A stretch of 64,000 nucleotides of DNA from Lithodes maja (Eukaryota; Arthropoda; Malacostraca; Decapoda; Lithodidae). Below the pieces are notes generated by a model. The model saw only the letters and a list, made by a program, of their open reading frames with translations. It was not told the origin of the DNA and did not search any database. The DNA is taken from contig JBAKBP010001591.1 of the NCBI GenBank assembly GCA_037953745.1, forward strand, positions 124,001-188,000. Reading direction: 5' to 3'. Both the position numbers and the translations under genes were made by a program. Of this stretch, positions 54,275 to 64,000 are shown one piece after another. The first letter of the stretch is position 1. Every line of letters begins with the position of its first letter.

Positions 54275-54608
54275 GTAGATGATGGACTAACTATGCCAAG
54301 GATGTACTGTACATTGTGTTTCACAGGTAAGAGAACCAGAAATTGCGTTCATGGATAAAATATGGAGGTGATGAATCTGCACCAAGAGTTCTTTACTAGG
54401 CTATTACTAAAGTTTCTGTATGCTTTCAATTTTTAAACTGAAGGGCTAGCCTAGACAGTTAATGCAACAATGGATGGGTTGGTGGGAATTCTATAGGACT
54501 GACGATTGTACCTGTATCCTGTAGCCTTATACAGTATAATTATTTGCTTCAGGTGCCACACTTGCAATAATAGAGGGGTTTGTGATTGTCCCTAATTGTT
54601 TGTTACAG

Positions 54609-54768
54609 GTGCCACGCTTGCAACAATGGATGGGTTGGTGGGTGTGGTGGAGGACTGGCTGGGTGACTGTGAAGCTGCTATTGACTGCAAACAACTGTAC
54701 GAGTGTCTCCAGGCCGACCCAGACCGCCTCACTCACGCCATCTACACTCTCTGTGACGAGCGATCTAG
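54609..54768 (+). CDS. Hyccin/FAM126-like gene, first visible coding exon
   Basis: Acceptor TTTGTTACAG ends at 54608 and donor AG|GTCAGT follows 54768. ATG at 54626 starts MDGLVGVVEDWLGDCEAAID, CKQLYECLQADPDRLTHAIY and TLCDERSR. The VVEDWL start and LY..L helix spacing match the N-terminus of hyccin. Hyccin is the FAM126 subunit of the PI4KIIIalpha-TTC7 complex that makes PI4P at the plasma membrane. The phase (AG|G) fits the next exon. The 5' UTR exon is probably upstream; duplicated pieces of this exon border occur at 54472 and 54549. Confidence 0.65.
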
Positions 54769-55621
54769 GTCAGTCAATACACCACACAACACTTCTAATT
54801 ATTTTTTTGTAAATTCATCCACTACAATATTTCTACTAGTGACTATTGATTACAATTTTTTGTTGTGCAAGCACTGCTTGTGCAGTACTGATGAGAAAAA
54901 TCTTCAGTCTAGTGGCAAACATTTAGTATTATACTTCCAGGTATGTATGTATGTACAGTATGTATGTATGTATGTACTACCACTAAATATGTTTTCAGTA
55001 TATGTAGGTCCTCTGATCATTATCTAAGACTTGCTGGAAGTTTCGTACCATATGCCAGCGTGCCTTCCGTCGGTACCGTACTGTTGACCTGCTTTACACT
55101 GGATGTGTTGAAAATATATGTGTGGTACTGTAATCGGATTCTTCAGACGATCATTATGAGAAAACCCACTAATTGTATTAGAACCAGAGTGTTGAACGGG
55201 TCTCTTGCGTTTGGAAAACACGCTCATGAAAAGGACAGGCATTTTGCAGGTGAGTAGGGGATGGATGTAGTTTCCGGGCGTACGGTCGTCATGTTTACAT
55301 AGGGCGATCGCCATGGTTAACTTCGCGTCTATTTTGACGGCGATTTTATTCGGTTATTTGCCCCCTGCTGGCAATATATGCGAGGATGACAATATGTCAT
55401 GGGAGGGGGGTGGGGGGCAAAGCCCTCCCTCAATATATTATTGTATCCAACGGCATTCAAAATAGATGGGAACATGATCGCAAGCGTCCGCCGCCGTCAT
55501 GTTTACATATGTCGATCGCCGTGATTAAGTTTGCGTCTATTTTGACGACAATTTATTTTTGTTATTTCCGCCCTGCTGGCAATATATATATGATGATGAC
55601 AATGTTTTATTTTCCTACCAG
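54769..55621 (+). other. Intron of the hyccin-like gene, with repeats
   Basis: A (GTAT)n tract lies near 54940. GCGTCTATTTTGACG and CCCTGCTGGCAATATAT occur at 55324/55369 and 55542/55572, a dispersed repeat given twice with a GC hairpin (GGGGGGCAAAGCCCTCCC) between. ORFs here are not coding. Confidence 0.6.
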
Positions 55622-55766
55622 GTGCCCAGAACTCTTTGAGAGCACAGTCAAGCAGCTGTTTGCTTTGGCCCGCAGCAAAGATGAGCGACTGCGGGAGTTT
55701 GTCCTATTGTTCGCACCCAGTCTCCTCTACATATACCTCTCGTCCATTAGCTTGGGCGATAAAAAG
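55622..55766 (+). CDS. Hyccin/FAM126-like gene, second coding exon
   Basis: Acceptor TTTTCCTACCAG and donor AAG|GTAAAC define the exon. Joined in phase to the upstream exon it reads CPELFESTVKQLFALARSKD and ERLREFVLLFAPSLLYIYLS, then SISLGDKK. The LF/helix and F..P.L...YL pattern is the conserved hyccin helix pair. Later exons are not found within the next 8 kb, which is packed with transposons, so the gene likely continues beyond the window. The clean splice sites and lack of stops make it the best host gene here. Confidence 0.7.
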
Positions 55767-56129
55767 GTAAACGGGGTGTCATAGCTTTTAAACTCAATTT
55801 TCGAAGGCTAACATTTTTCCGGCAACATTGCATGTGTAGGGATCTTTAGCATTGGTGTCAGAGACTAAGCTGAAGGTAAATAATAGTCCATTCATTCTAG
55901 GTTGGGCAGAAATCTCAACCTCTAGCCTCTGTAACTCAAAAAGGGCTAGAGCAAATGAGGTGTCAATTTCCACACCTATTCCCTAGCCAAGTCTTCCTGT
56001 GTGGTAGAAATATTAACTCGATTACTCTAGTCCTTTTTGAGTTACTGTATGAGAGGTTATAGGTTATGATTTCTGCCCAACCTAGAATGAACAGACTAGT
56101 TGAAGTGATAGAATTCTTAGGTTTAACTC

Positions 56130-56224
56130 TTAACCCGGGAGCTGCGGGGAGACTCTTAAGAGTTCCCCCGGCGGACTGCGGGAAGACTCTTGAGAGTAAG
56201 TAAAATAAAAAATCAACTTTTGAC

Positions 56225-56267
<43 letters not shown>

Positions 56268-56752
56268 CCCCTGGGCCATGCAAAATCTCAGTCCTCTACC
56301 TCCCCTCCTTCCCCACTTTCCTCCTCTCCTTCAGTTATCACCTATTTTCCCTATTATTCCCTTATTCTGAGGTATATTTTCGTGCTAACATTAGCGAGTT
56401 GCAAGCAGGGTGTTGTCATCACTGATGGCAAGCGAGTGCAAGAGAGAGAGAGAGAGTATCGATCGACTGTGTCTCAGTGGCCTTGGGGGAAATTGGCGGG
56501 AAAGCAGTTTGCCTCACCCATACATTATACAACTCGCGGGCTATATCTCCGATTTTGACCATCCAAACGCTGTTTTCACTCGTTTTATTGTTGTTTCAGG
56601 TTAATACCTTTATAATCAACCCATAATAGGCGCATATGGATAATTATTAATGCTATTAATGGTACAATGAATATTTTAGTTACGGAAACACCTCAAATAC
56701 GTCAGCACAGGGGGACGTTTTCAATTACCCCCATGCGCACTTGTTAGGTTAA
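56130..56752 (-). mobile_element. piggyBac-type MITE2, copy b
   Basis: TTAACCCGGGAGCTGCGGGG at the left, CATGCGCACTTGTTAGGTTAA at the right, TTAA at both ends. Paired GGGGAGACTCTTAAGAG and GGGAAGACTCTTGAGAG subterminal repeats. Includes a 40-base T run. Confidence 0.9.
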
Positions 56753-57028
56753 GATGCCAGACCAGAGTTGCCAATAGAAGTTGAGGGATTTTTTACTTTA
56801 GTTTCTTTTTACTGTAGCAATTATTAGGTTTTGGTGCAAATTTGGGTTGCAACTATAGTCAAGTGTATTTATTTTAATAGCAAAATAATTGTGACTACTG
56901 TACTTTGTTAACCTACGAATCAATGGTTTTGCTAACATCTTTTATTTTTTCCCATCTTCCATCATTATCTCCGGCGCCGTGCTTCCTCCTGGGAAAACCG
57001 CGCTTCAGGAAGGAGATGTACGTTATGC
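56753..57028. other. Intergenic, no gene seen
   Basis: AT-rich, no repeat end or coding signal. Confidence 0.35.
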
Positions 57029-57243
57029 TTAAGGCGGTATCACACGAGCGATTTTTCAGTCAATTTTTACGGGCAATTGTCTGGTGGCTTGAAAATACAA
57101 GTTCCATACGAATTAAACTAGCTAACATAATCTACCTTCGATCTAGTTTCCGATTCCAATGCACAAATATCCCTAAATATCACCAGAAAAAACTTGCTCA
57201 TGGAAAATTGACGGAAAAAGCGCTCGTGTGACAGTTGCTTTAC
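57029..57243. mobile_element. MITE3 family, copy b
   Basis: TTAAGGCGGTATCACACGAG at the left and the inverse TAAAGCAACTGTCACACGAG at the right, with GTCAATTTT subterminal. Resembles 28067-28232. Target may be TTA/TAA. Confidence 0.7.
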
Positions 57244-57515
57244 CAAATGTAGACTGTAATCATTATACTCCGTTTCATTTCATCTGACGGTAAATTGAAT
57301 CCCTTAGCAGCTAATTTCTTGATGCTTAGTAGCAAAATATTAAACCGCTATCTCTCTGCATCATATTAAGACGAAGTTTATATAATTAGCACCATATTTC
57401 ACCACAAAATCTTCAAAATAACTGAGAAATCTTGATGGGAACTTTGCAATTTACTGTCAGTTGAAAGTAACAGGGTATATTTACAATATTTCCTAATTTT
57501 TACCCTTGCAGTACC

Positions 57516-58570
57516 GTGAAATGACCTAGTTTCAGACGGGGGCTATACTTCGGACATTTCTGGATAAAAGTATGTACATACATACATAAAATTTTAAGAC
57601 TGAGTGTTCCACACATAAGTGCAGTTTCAGTCTCTTGTCCTAATGGTGGCATTCCAGGCAACCCTGTTAAGGGCTGCTTCACTTGTCAAGTTCTTGGATT
57701 TGAGATCGGCGCGTATAGTCCGATCCCAGGTCTTCCTCGGTCCACCCCTTGGTGCACCTCCCTCCACAATCACAGACCTGCATTTTTTCACCCAATTTTG
57801 TTCATCCATTCTCTCCACATGTCCATACCATCCCAGTCTACTTGTACGCATCACCTCGCTAATACTCTTTATACCTAAACGTCTCCTCAGCTCAACATTT
57901 GTTATTCTATCCTGTAGCCTGGCCCCATACATCCATCTCACCATTCTCATCTCATTACGCTCCATTCTGTTGACATCCTCTACTTTAACGGCCCATGTTT
58001 CTGAGGCATACATCATTGCACTTCTAACACATGAGGCATACACCTTTCCCTTCAGGGGGAGAGGCATTCTTTTCATGGTCAGGATTGGCATAAATTCTCT
58101 GAACTTCCCCCAGCCACACCTAATTCTAGCAACAGTGGCAGCCTCGGCCCCACCACCGGCAGAGATGGTATCTCCTAGGTAACAAAACTTGTTCACCAGC
58201 TCCAAAGACTCATTTCCAAAATTCACAGCCACAGGATCATCACTTAACACAAGCTCGCCTTTGCACACTACGCACTCAAATTTCTCTATTTCTGACTTAT
58301 CCTTCGGCAGGGGCCCCTTTGCCGAAGGATAAGTCAGAAATAGAGAAATTTGAGTGCGCAGTGTGCAAAGGCGAGCTTGTGTTAAGTGATGATCCTGTGG
58401 CTGTGATGTAAGCTACAGTTATGGAAAAATTACTCTGCATTAGGGAAGAACACCACAGACATACTTGTTTTTCCATAACATCATGTATTTATCCCATAAC
58501 TGTGGTTCATTGTACAGTATATATTTTCTAGAGTGTCCGAAGTTATCTCCCCATCCGAAGTTACGTCATG
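57516..58570 (-). mobile_element. TIR element C, copy b, split by LINE I
   Basis: The left piece 57516-57572 and right piece 58409-58570 together match copy a at 54047-54274 in reverse. The break falls between AAAAGTAT and TAAGCTACAG. Confidence 0.8.
57573..58408 (-). pseudogene. LINE I C-terminus with inverted 5' duplication
   Basis: Open from 58268 to 57627 (214 codons): FCYLGDTISAGGG, YASETWAVKVEDVNRMERNE, RMVRWMYG, LGWYGHVERMDEQNW and RKTWDRTIRADLKS. This is the region after RT in RTE-like LINEs. RT core is absent. Its 5' 87 bases (58224-58310) are repeated in reverse at 58320-58406 around a GGGGCCCC centre. It sits in element C. Confidence 0.82.
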
Positions 58571-58736
58571 TTACCGGTACCAGTGACTATTTTTAAAGTG
58601 GTTTCAGCTCTATTTATATGAAGGATCTGTGATAACTAAAAGGGTTAATTAAGGCAGCCTGTAGTATATAAATTGGTGTATAAAATGGTCTTAATAGTTT
58701 CAAGCTTATAGAAGGGCGTCACCGGTACTGAATGGG

Positions 58737-58952
58737 TTAACCCGTTCAGTACCAGGGACGTCCATTTCATCATACTCTGGCAACTTATTAGACAATTTTA
58801 TTCAGTTTAGGAAGGACCTCTAGCAATAATAACGCTTCAAACTATCTCAACCAACCCTTTTAACTACCACAGATCCTTCCGAAGCTGCATACTATCGTCT
58901 AAATATAGCTAGAATAAAATAGAACACACATCGCTGGTACTCAAACGGTTAA
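58737..58952. mobile_element. piggyBac-type MITE6
   Basis: TTAACCCGTTCAGTACCAGG and the inverse of CTGGTACTCAAACGGTTAA flank about 215 bases. At the left TTAA a second inverted end (GGTACTGAATGGGTTAA) abuts it, suggesting two elements back to back. A diverged relative starts at 45666. Confidence 0.7.
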
Positions 58953-59279
58953 CTCTTGAGGATTATGATGTGTTCTTACAGTATATTCTGGTTGTTACTA
59001 GAGGATTTTATTTTGTTTATATAGAGAACTTTTGGGAGCAAGAAAAGTAGTTGAAAGAGTGTTTACCCTTTCGATTCCTAGAGATCCTTCATATAATGAT
59101 AACCAGAATAAAGTGTGAAAATTTTCCTCAAATATTGAAAGTTACAAAATGTTTATAAGTAACAATTGTTTTTAGTAGTTTTAGATGTAATACTACATAT
59201 GTACTGTATATTGCAATATTTTGTTAATTTGACTAATACAGTAGGCTAATTGTATTTGCTCTCATTATTCAAATTGACA
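58953..59279. other. Intergenic, no gene seen
   Basis: AT-rich with no recognised feature. Confidence 0.3.
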
Positions 59280-59578
59280 GAATATTTGTGTATTACAGTT
59301 CAAGATTAATCCCGGTTGTGTTGTTTGTGTTTATGACGATCAGTGTGGAAACAAAAATAGAAGTGTATGTGTGCCTGTGTGAGCGTGTGCGTATGTGTGT
59401 GTATTGCAGTTCAAGAAAAGGACAGAAATCAGTGGAGGGGATGAGGGTGTGTGTGTGTGTTTATGTGTGCCTGTATGAACATGTGCGTATGTGAGTATGT
59501 ATGTGTATTGCATTTCAAGAAAAGTTCCGGTACCAGTGTTTATGTTATGACAGATTAGTGTGGAGGGGATGATGAGGA
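59280..59578. repeat. Tandem repeat with GTGT-rich units
   Basis: A unit of about 120 bases containing GTATTGCAGTTCAAGAAAAG and CAGTGTGGA recurs about 2.5 times with (TG)n tracts. ORFs on either strand are artefacts. Confidence 0.65.
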
Positions 59579-59875
59579 TGTATGTGTGTGTATATGTTGG
59601 TGTATGTGAGTGAGTGAATGAATAAATGCATGCGAGTATGTGAGTGAGAGAATATATGCGTTTGTGTATGGGAGTGAATGAATAAATGTGTGAGTAGCGA
59701 GTGAGTGAATAAATGCGTGTGTGTATGTGAGTGAATGAATAAATACATGAGTAGTGAGTGAATGAATGAATAAATGCATGAGTAGTGAGTGAGTGAATGA
59801 ATAAATTCATAAATAGTGAGTGAGTGAATGAATAAATGCATGAGTAGTGAATGAATGAATAAATGCATGAGTAGT
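59579..59875. repeat. GTGAGTGAATGAATAAATG minisatellite, left half
   Basis: Variable units of about 27-31 bases with GAGTAGTGAGTGAATGAAT and AAATGCATGAGTAGTGAG. The array resumes at 62503. Confidence 0.9.
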
Positions 59876-60635
59876 GAGTGTAAGACAGGGATGTGTCATG
59901 TCAGCTTGGTTGTTCAATATATACATGGATGGAGTGATTAGGGAATGTAGGGCTGTATCAATGGGTGTGGGAGCTAGACTGGAATCAGAGGGAAGAAAAT
60001 GGAAGATTTTAACATGCCTATATGCGGACGATGCAGTCCTGTTGGAGGAAAGTGCTGAAGAACTTCAGAGAGTGGTCACTGACTTTGACAGGGTATGTGA
60101 AAAGAGAAAGTTAAAGGTCAATGTAGGGAAATGTAAGGTAATGGTGTTTGAGAGAAGAATGCATGAAACCATAGATTTTAAGGAAAAATATAGAATCAAG
60201 AAAGAACACAAGAAAAGTTGTAAAATAAAATTGAAAAATGAAGTACTAGAAGAGGTTGAAAGTTTCAAGTATTTGGGAGCTGTACTATGCAAATATGGTA
60301 AAATGGAGAGTGAGATAAAAGAGAAAAATGCAAGGGAGAAAGGTGATTGGAGAACTTGATAGTACAGTATTCTCAAAGGAAGAATGGTTAGCCAGGAAGT
60401 CAAAAAGTCACTGAGAAACAGTGTGCTGCTCCCAACACTCGTATGGAAGCGAGACATGGACGGCAAGTGACAAGGACCTCTTCAAACTGAGAGCTGTGGA
60501 GATGAGCTTTTTCAGAATGGCAGCTGGCATGAATAGGCTAGATGGGCCAAGTAATAGGGAAGTGTACGAGTCCTTTGGAATGGAAGAGCAGGCTTTGGGC
60601 ATTGATTGTGGTGTGGTTGAGTGGATAAAGAGAAG

Positions 60636-61174
60636 TTGTTGTTGTTGTTGTTCCCCAGGCTGTCTGGCCGAACAGCCCCAAGGTCTCGAGCAAGGCCATG
60701 GCCATAAACGAGCGCCCCCACAAAATCCTCACTGCTTACCACTAACAAAGCCCGGGTGACCGAAGCCACTCCAAGGCAGGGAGCTGAGGAAGGTGCGGAA
60801 ACGCCCGGGAAACCAAATCCCCACCCAAGGCCCTGTGCCCCTCAGCAATTATGAAGGGAAAGTTGAGGGGTAAGGGAAAAATGTGACGCTTTGGCTCCCA
60901 ATCTGCCAACTTCTAGGTTGGCAGTAGGGAGGTCAATCCACGGAAAAGATGCCGCCACTTGGGATCTAGAAGATATATAAGTAAAAGGAACAGTCAGAGT
61001 AAGCTATGGGTATGGCAGAGATCGCTCAGTTCTCACTCGGATAGACCAGCCCATCACCACATGACTGGAACCCAATCCTCTCAGCAGCTAGGAAAGGCCC
61101 TAGAAAGCCGCCTTTGGCGGGGGGATAGCTCCCCTATTTCAACTCCTTTCGGGGTTGGGCACCCGCCCTAGTAG
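60636..61174 (-). mobile_element. SINE family 4, copy b (longer)
   Basis: (GTT)n at 60636 is the inverse of the (AAC)n tail. The copy runs to CCGCCCTAGTAG at 61174. TAAAGAGAAG before it (60626-60635) and after MITE2 (61821-61830) is its target duplication. It matches 13991-14399 and extends about 110 bases further 5'. Confidence 0.87.
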
Positions 61175-61823
61175 TTAACCTAACAAGTGCGCATGGGGGT
61201 AATTGAAAACGTCCCCCTGTGCTGACGTATTTGAGGTATTTCCGTCACTAAAATATTCATTGTACCATTAATAGCATTAATAATTATCCATATGCGCCTA
61301 TTATGGGTTGATTATAAAGGTATTAACCTGAAACAACAATAAAACGAGTGAAAACAGCGTTTGGATGGTCAAAATCGGAGATATAGCCCGCGAGTTGTAT
61401 AATGTATGGGTGAGGCAAACTGCTTTCCCGCCAATTTCCCCCAAGGCCACTGAGACACAGTCGATCGATACTCTCTCTCTCTCTCTTGCACTCGCTTGCT
61501 ATCAATGATGACAACACCCTGCTTGCAACTCGCTAATGTTAGCACGAAAATATACCTCAGAATAAGGGAATACCTGTAATAGGGAAAATAGGTGATAACT
61601 GAAGGAGAGGAGGAAAGTGGGGAAGGAGGGGAGGTAGAGGACTGAGATTTTGCATGGCCCAGGGGCCAAAAAAAAAAAATAAATAAAAAAAAAAAAAAAA
61701 ATAAATAAAAAAAAAAAAAAAAATCGATGTCAAAAGTTGATTTTTTATTTTACTTACTCTCAAGAGTCTTCCCGCAGTCCGCCGGGGGAACTCTTAAAAG
61801 TCTCCCCGCAGCTCCCGGGTTAA
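61175..61823 (+). mobile_element. piggyBac-type MITE2, copy c
   Basis: TTAACCTAACAAGTGCGCAT at the left, GCAGCTCCCGGGTTAA at the right. It is inserted at a TTAA formed where the SINE end meets its target duplication (GTAG|TTAAAGAGAAG), so it is younger than the SINE. Confidence 0.92.
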
Positions 61824-61891
61824 AGAGAAGTACTTTGAGGTGGTATGGTCATGTTCAGAGAATGGATGAAGACAGAATGCCAAGAAAGATA

Positions 61892-62264
61892 CAGGAGGGT
61901 CTCACATAAAACGAGTAATTGGTCGATAAACGAGGGCGTTCTATGTGATTTTGTTTTATGTGAACACAGCATTTTGGTGGCCCAATATCGTCAATGTTCA
62001 CTGAAAGCGTAAATTTCCGTCAGAAGCGTACGATATTTTGTACAATATTTCGGCGTTCTATATGAAAGCGTATGATATTTTGTACGTTTTGTACGATATT
62101 TCGGCGCTCTATATGAAAACTCCTCGGATTTGCCCCACTTTGGCGGCGGACTCGTTGTATGTGATCACATTCGTTCTGATCGAAAATTAAATATTAATAT
62201 TTTAGGTCGCTCGTTTTAATAGAGACTCGTTTTATGTGAACACGTTTTATGCGGGACCCTACTG
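61892..62264. mobile_element. Tc1/mariner-pogo-like MITE with TA duplication
   Basis: CAGGAGGGTCTCACATAAAA and the inverse CAGTAGGGTCCCGCATAAAA are terminal repeats, flanked by TA (61890-61891, 62265-62266). GACTCGTTTTATGTGAACAC repeats occur inside. Removing it rejoins PRKI to YGSQVSG in LINE J. Confidence 0.88.
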
Positions 62265-62502
62265 TATATGGGAGTCAGGTGAGTGGAACCGCTAGTAGTG
62301 GAAGACCACCTATGGTATGGGAAAAGAAATTGGAAAAATATATTGAAGAAAAACTTCCACGTAGTGGAAGGGGCATTGTGGCACGGGCAAGGGAGGCATG
62401 TCTTGACAAAGTAGCTTGGAGACGTTTCTGTCATGGCCATCCTCTAGTGGGGGTTTCCCAGGGGGAAACAAGGCGTCGGAGATGATGATGATAATGATGA
62501 AT

Positions 62503-62860
62503 AGTGAGTGAGTGAATGAATTAATGTGTGAGTAGTGAGTGAATTAATAAATGCGTAAGTAGTGAGTGAATGAATGAATAAATGCGTGAGTAGTGAGTGA
62601 ATTAATTAATGTGTGAGTAGTGAGTGAATTAATAAATGCGTAAGTAGTGAGTGGATGAATCAATAAATGTGTGAGTAGTGAGTGAGTGAATGAATAAATG
62701 TGAGTAGTGAGTGAGTGAATGAATATATGCATGTACTGTATGTGAGCGAATATATGCATTTGTGTATGTGAATGAATGAATATATGCGTGAGTAGTGAGT
62801 TAGTGAATTAATAAATGCATGAGTAGTGAATGAGTGAATAAATAAATATGTGTGTGTGTG
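62503..62860. repeat. GTGAGTGAATGAATAAATG minisatellite, right half
   Basis: Same unit family as 59579-59875, starting GAATAGTGAGTGAGTGAATG directly after the LINE J tail and ending in (TG)n at 62853. Confidence 0.9.
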
Positions 62861-62867
62861 TGTGTAC

Positions 62868-64000
62868 TCACCTAATTGTACTCACCTAATTGTAGTATAC
62901 AGGATTTGAGCCTAAGCTCGTGTTGTCCTGTCTCTCTCTCTACATTTATCCAATTTTGCTTTAAAAGTTTGGATATTTCTTGCTCCCACCACCTCCCCAT
63001 CCAACTTATTCCAACACTCAATGCTTCTATACGGGAAGCTGAACTTTCTTACATCAGACTTACATATAACTTTCCTCAACTTACAATCATGACCCCTGGT
63101 TCTTCCCTCGTCCCTCACCACAAAATCTCCCTTGTCGATCTTCTCAAAACCTTTCACACACTTAAACATCATGATCATGTCACCTCTCTCTCTCCTCTCC
63201 CTCAGCGTTGGCAGCTTTAGCCTCTCCAATCTCTCCTCATAAGGCAGGTCTCTAAGGCTAGCTATCATCTTAGTGGCAACTCAATGAACTCTTTCCAGTT
63301 TTTTATTATGTTTTATAAGGTGTGGAGACCACACCACTGCTGCATACTCCAGTCTTGGTCGTATTATTGTCCCTATTATTTTTGCTAACATCTCTTCATC
63401 TAAATAATTCAGAGCTATTCTCATGTTAGTCAACACTGCATAGGTTTCACCAGTTATTTTATTTATATGCTGTTCAGGTGACAAGCTGTCTGCCACAACT
63501 ACCCCTAGGTCTTTTGCTTTCACAGCTTTACTAATTATTTCATCTCCTATTTTATATCCCCAAGAAGGTCTATATTTACTTTTTCCCATCTCAAGAACCT
63601 GACACTTACTCGTGTTGAATTCCATTTTCCAAGTTTGACTCCACTCATATAACTTATCTAGGTCTCTCTGTAATTCTTCACAACTACTCCTACTTGTAAT
63701 ATGCTTCATTAATTTTGCATCATCAGCAAACATAGATATATATGAACCTATTCCCATTTGAAGGTCGTTGATGAAAACCAAAAACATGATTGGGGCCAAC
63801 ACCGATCCTTGAGGCACTCCGCTTTTTACCCTTTTCCACGAGGAGAACTTTCCTTTTATTACTGTTCGCATTTCCCTCCCAATTAAATAGTTTTCCATCC
63901 ACTTTAATAATACTCCCTCAACCCGCCCCACAGTCCTGAGCTTCCACAACAATCTCTTATGAGGCACCTTATCAAATGCCTTCTTGAAATCTAAGTAAAT
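62868..64000 (-). pseudogene. LINE G family (CR1-like), RT, open off the right edge
   Basis: From the edge the frame reads YLDFKKAFDKVPHKRLLWKL (catalytic Asp), SGVPQGSVLAPIMFLVFIND and ISMFADDAKLM (FADD), then WKMEFNTSKCQVLEMG, DLGVVVADSLSPEQHINKIT and LEYAAVVWSPHL. One TGA near 63282 interrupts it, then the same frame gives PYEERLERLKLP, RTRGHDCKLRKV and FSFPYRSIECWNKL. The 3' UTR has ACTCACCTAATTGTA twice. Nearly intact; closely related to the copy at 42.8-44.0 kb. Confidence 0.9.

Larger units (their letters stand above)
59876..62495 (+). pseudogene. LINE J (RTE-like), RT to C-terminus, with three nested insertions
   Basis: It starts inside RT: VRQGCVMSAWLFNIYMDGV, then CLYADDAVLLEES and ESFKYLGAVLCKYG to 60357, followed after shifts by GSETWTASDKDL and GVVEWIKRS. 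It continues after two inserted elements as TLRWYGHVQRMDEDRMPRKI, and after a third as YGSQVSGTASSGRPP, EKYIEEKLPRSGRG and WRRFCHGHPLVG. The stop is followed by a (GAT)n-like tail. The 5' part is missing. It is related to LINE H. Confidence 0.85.

Noticed and set aside
59340..59868. Repetitive HLFIHSLT-type ORFs on the minus strand
   Set aside because: They read the GTGAGTGAATGAATAAATG minisatellite and GTGT tracts; no start or composition of a real gene.

Overview
The window is eukaryotic, non-coding-rich and crowded with repeats. There are no operons and no bacterial signals. It looks like an arthropod genome, most likely a decapod crustacean. The reasons are an interstitial (TTAGG)n array (the ancestral arthropod telomere unit), pervasive short AGGCCTAGGCCT and CCTAACCTAACC tracts, many LINE families with microsatellite 3' tails, and tRNA-derived SINEs. 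The species cannot be fixed from sequence alone.

Layout. 1-6.9 kb: a Ty3/gypsy LTR retrotransposon on the minus strand. Its pol frame (protease, RT, RNase H, integrase, long Pro/Ser-rich tail) is open for about 1,790 codons and leaves the window at base 1; gag is split by a SINE. 6.9-10.1 kb: unassigned, with a 314-bp-period direct duplication. 10.2-11.2 kb: 3' half of a LINE. 11.2-16 kb: intergenic, with nested TTAA-flanked MITEs and a SINE. 16.4-19.8 kb: a second LINE (Gln-rich ORF1, endonuclease) whose ORF1 carries a SINE. 20.2-22.0 kb: remains of a PIF/Harbinger transposase. 23.2-25.2 kb: two inverted copies of a roughly 0.5-kb TIR element. 25.6-31.1 kb: several degraded LINE 3' ends, SINEs and MITEs. 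32.1-39.8 kb: an element with a short zinc-ribbon ORF, present twice; the second copy is split at its TTAA by a complete 4.3-kb piggyBac transposon plus a piggyBac-type MITE. 39.7-42.3 kb: 158-bp and 133-bp tandem repeats and the TTAGG array. 42.3-45.1 kb: LINE fragments hosting a foldback element, and a TIR element hosting a LINE tail. 45.9-49.5 kb: an RTE-like LINE split by a TTAA MITE. 49.7-53.8 kb: more piggyBac-type MITEs, a second foldback element and a dimeric tRNA SINE. 54.6-55.8 kb: two spliced exons resembling hyccin/FAM126, the only probable host gene. 57.5-62.9 kb: nested transposons, including a LINE inserted in a minisatellite and itself holding three later insertions. 62.9-64 kb: a CR1-like LINE that leaves the window at the right edge.

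The genes do not form a pathway. The coherent story is a stratigraphy of transposons. Many insertions can be dated relative to each other because target-site duplications are intact and removing the younger element rejoins the reading frame of the older one. The piggyBac transposon at 34.5-38.8 kb shares terminal and subterminal repeats with many short TTAA-flanked elements and is the best candidate source of the enzyme that moved them. The least explained parts are the zinc-ribbon ORF family, the 133-bp palindromic repeat that sits inside an element, and the foldback elements.
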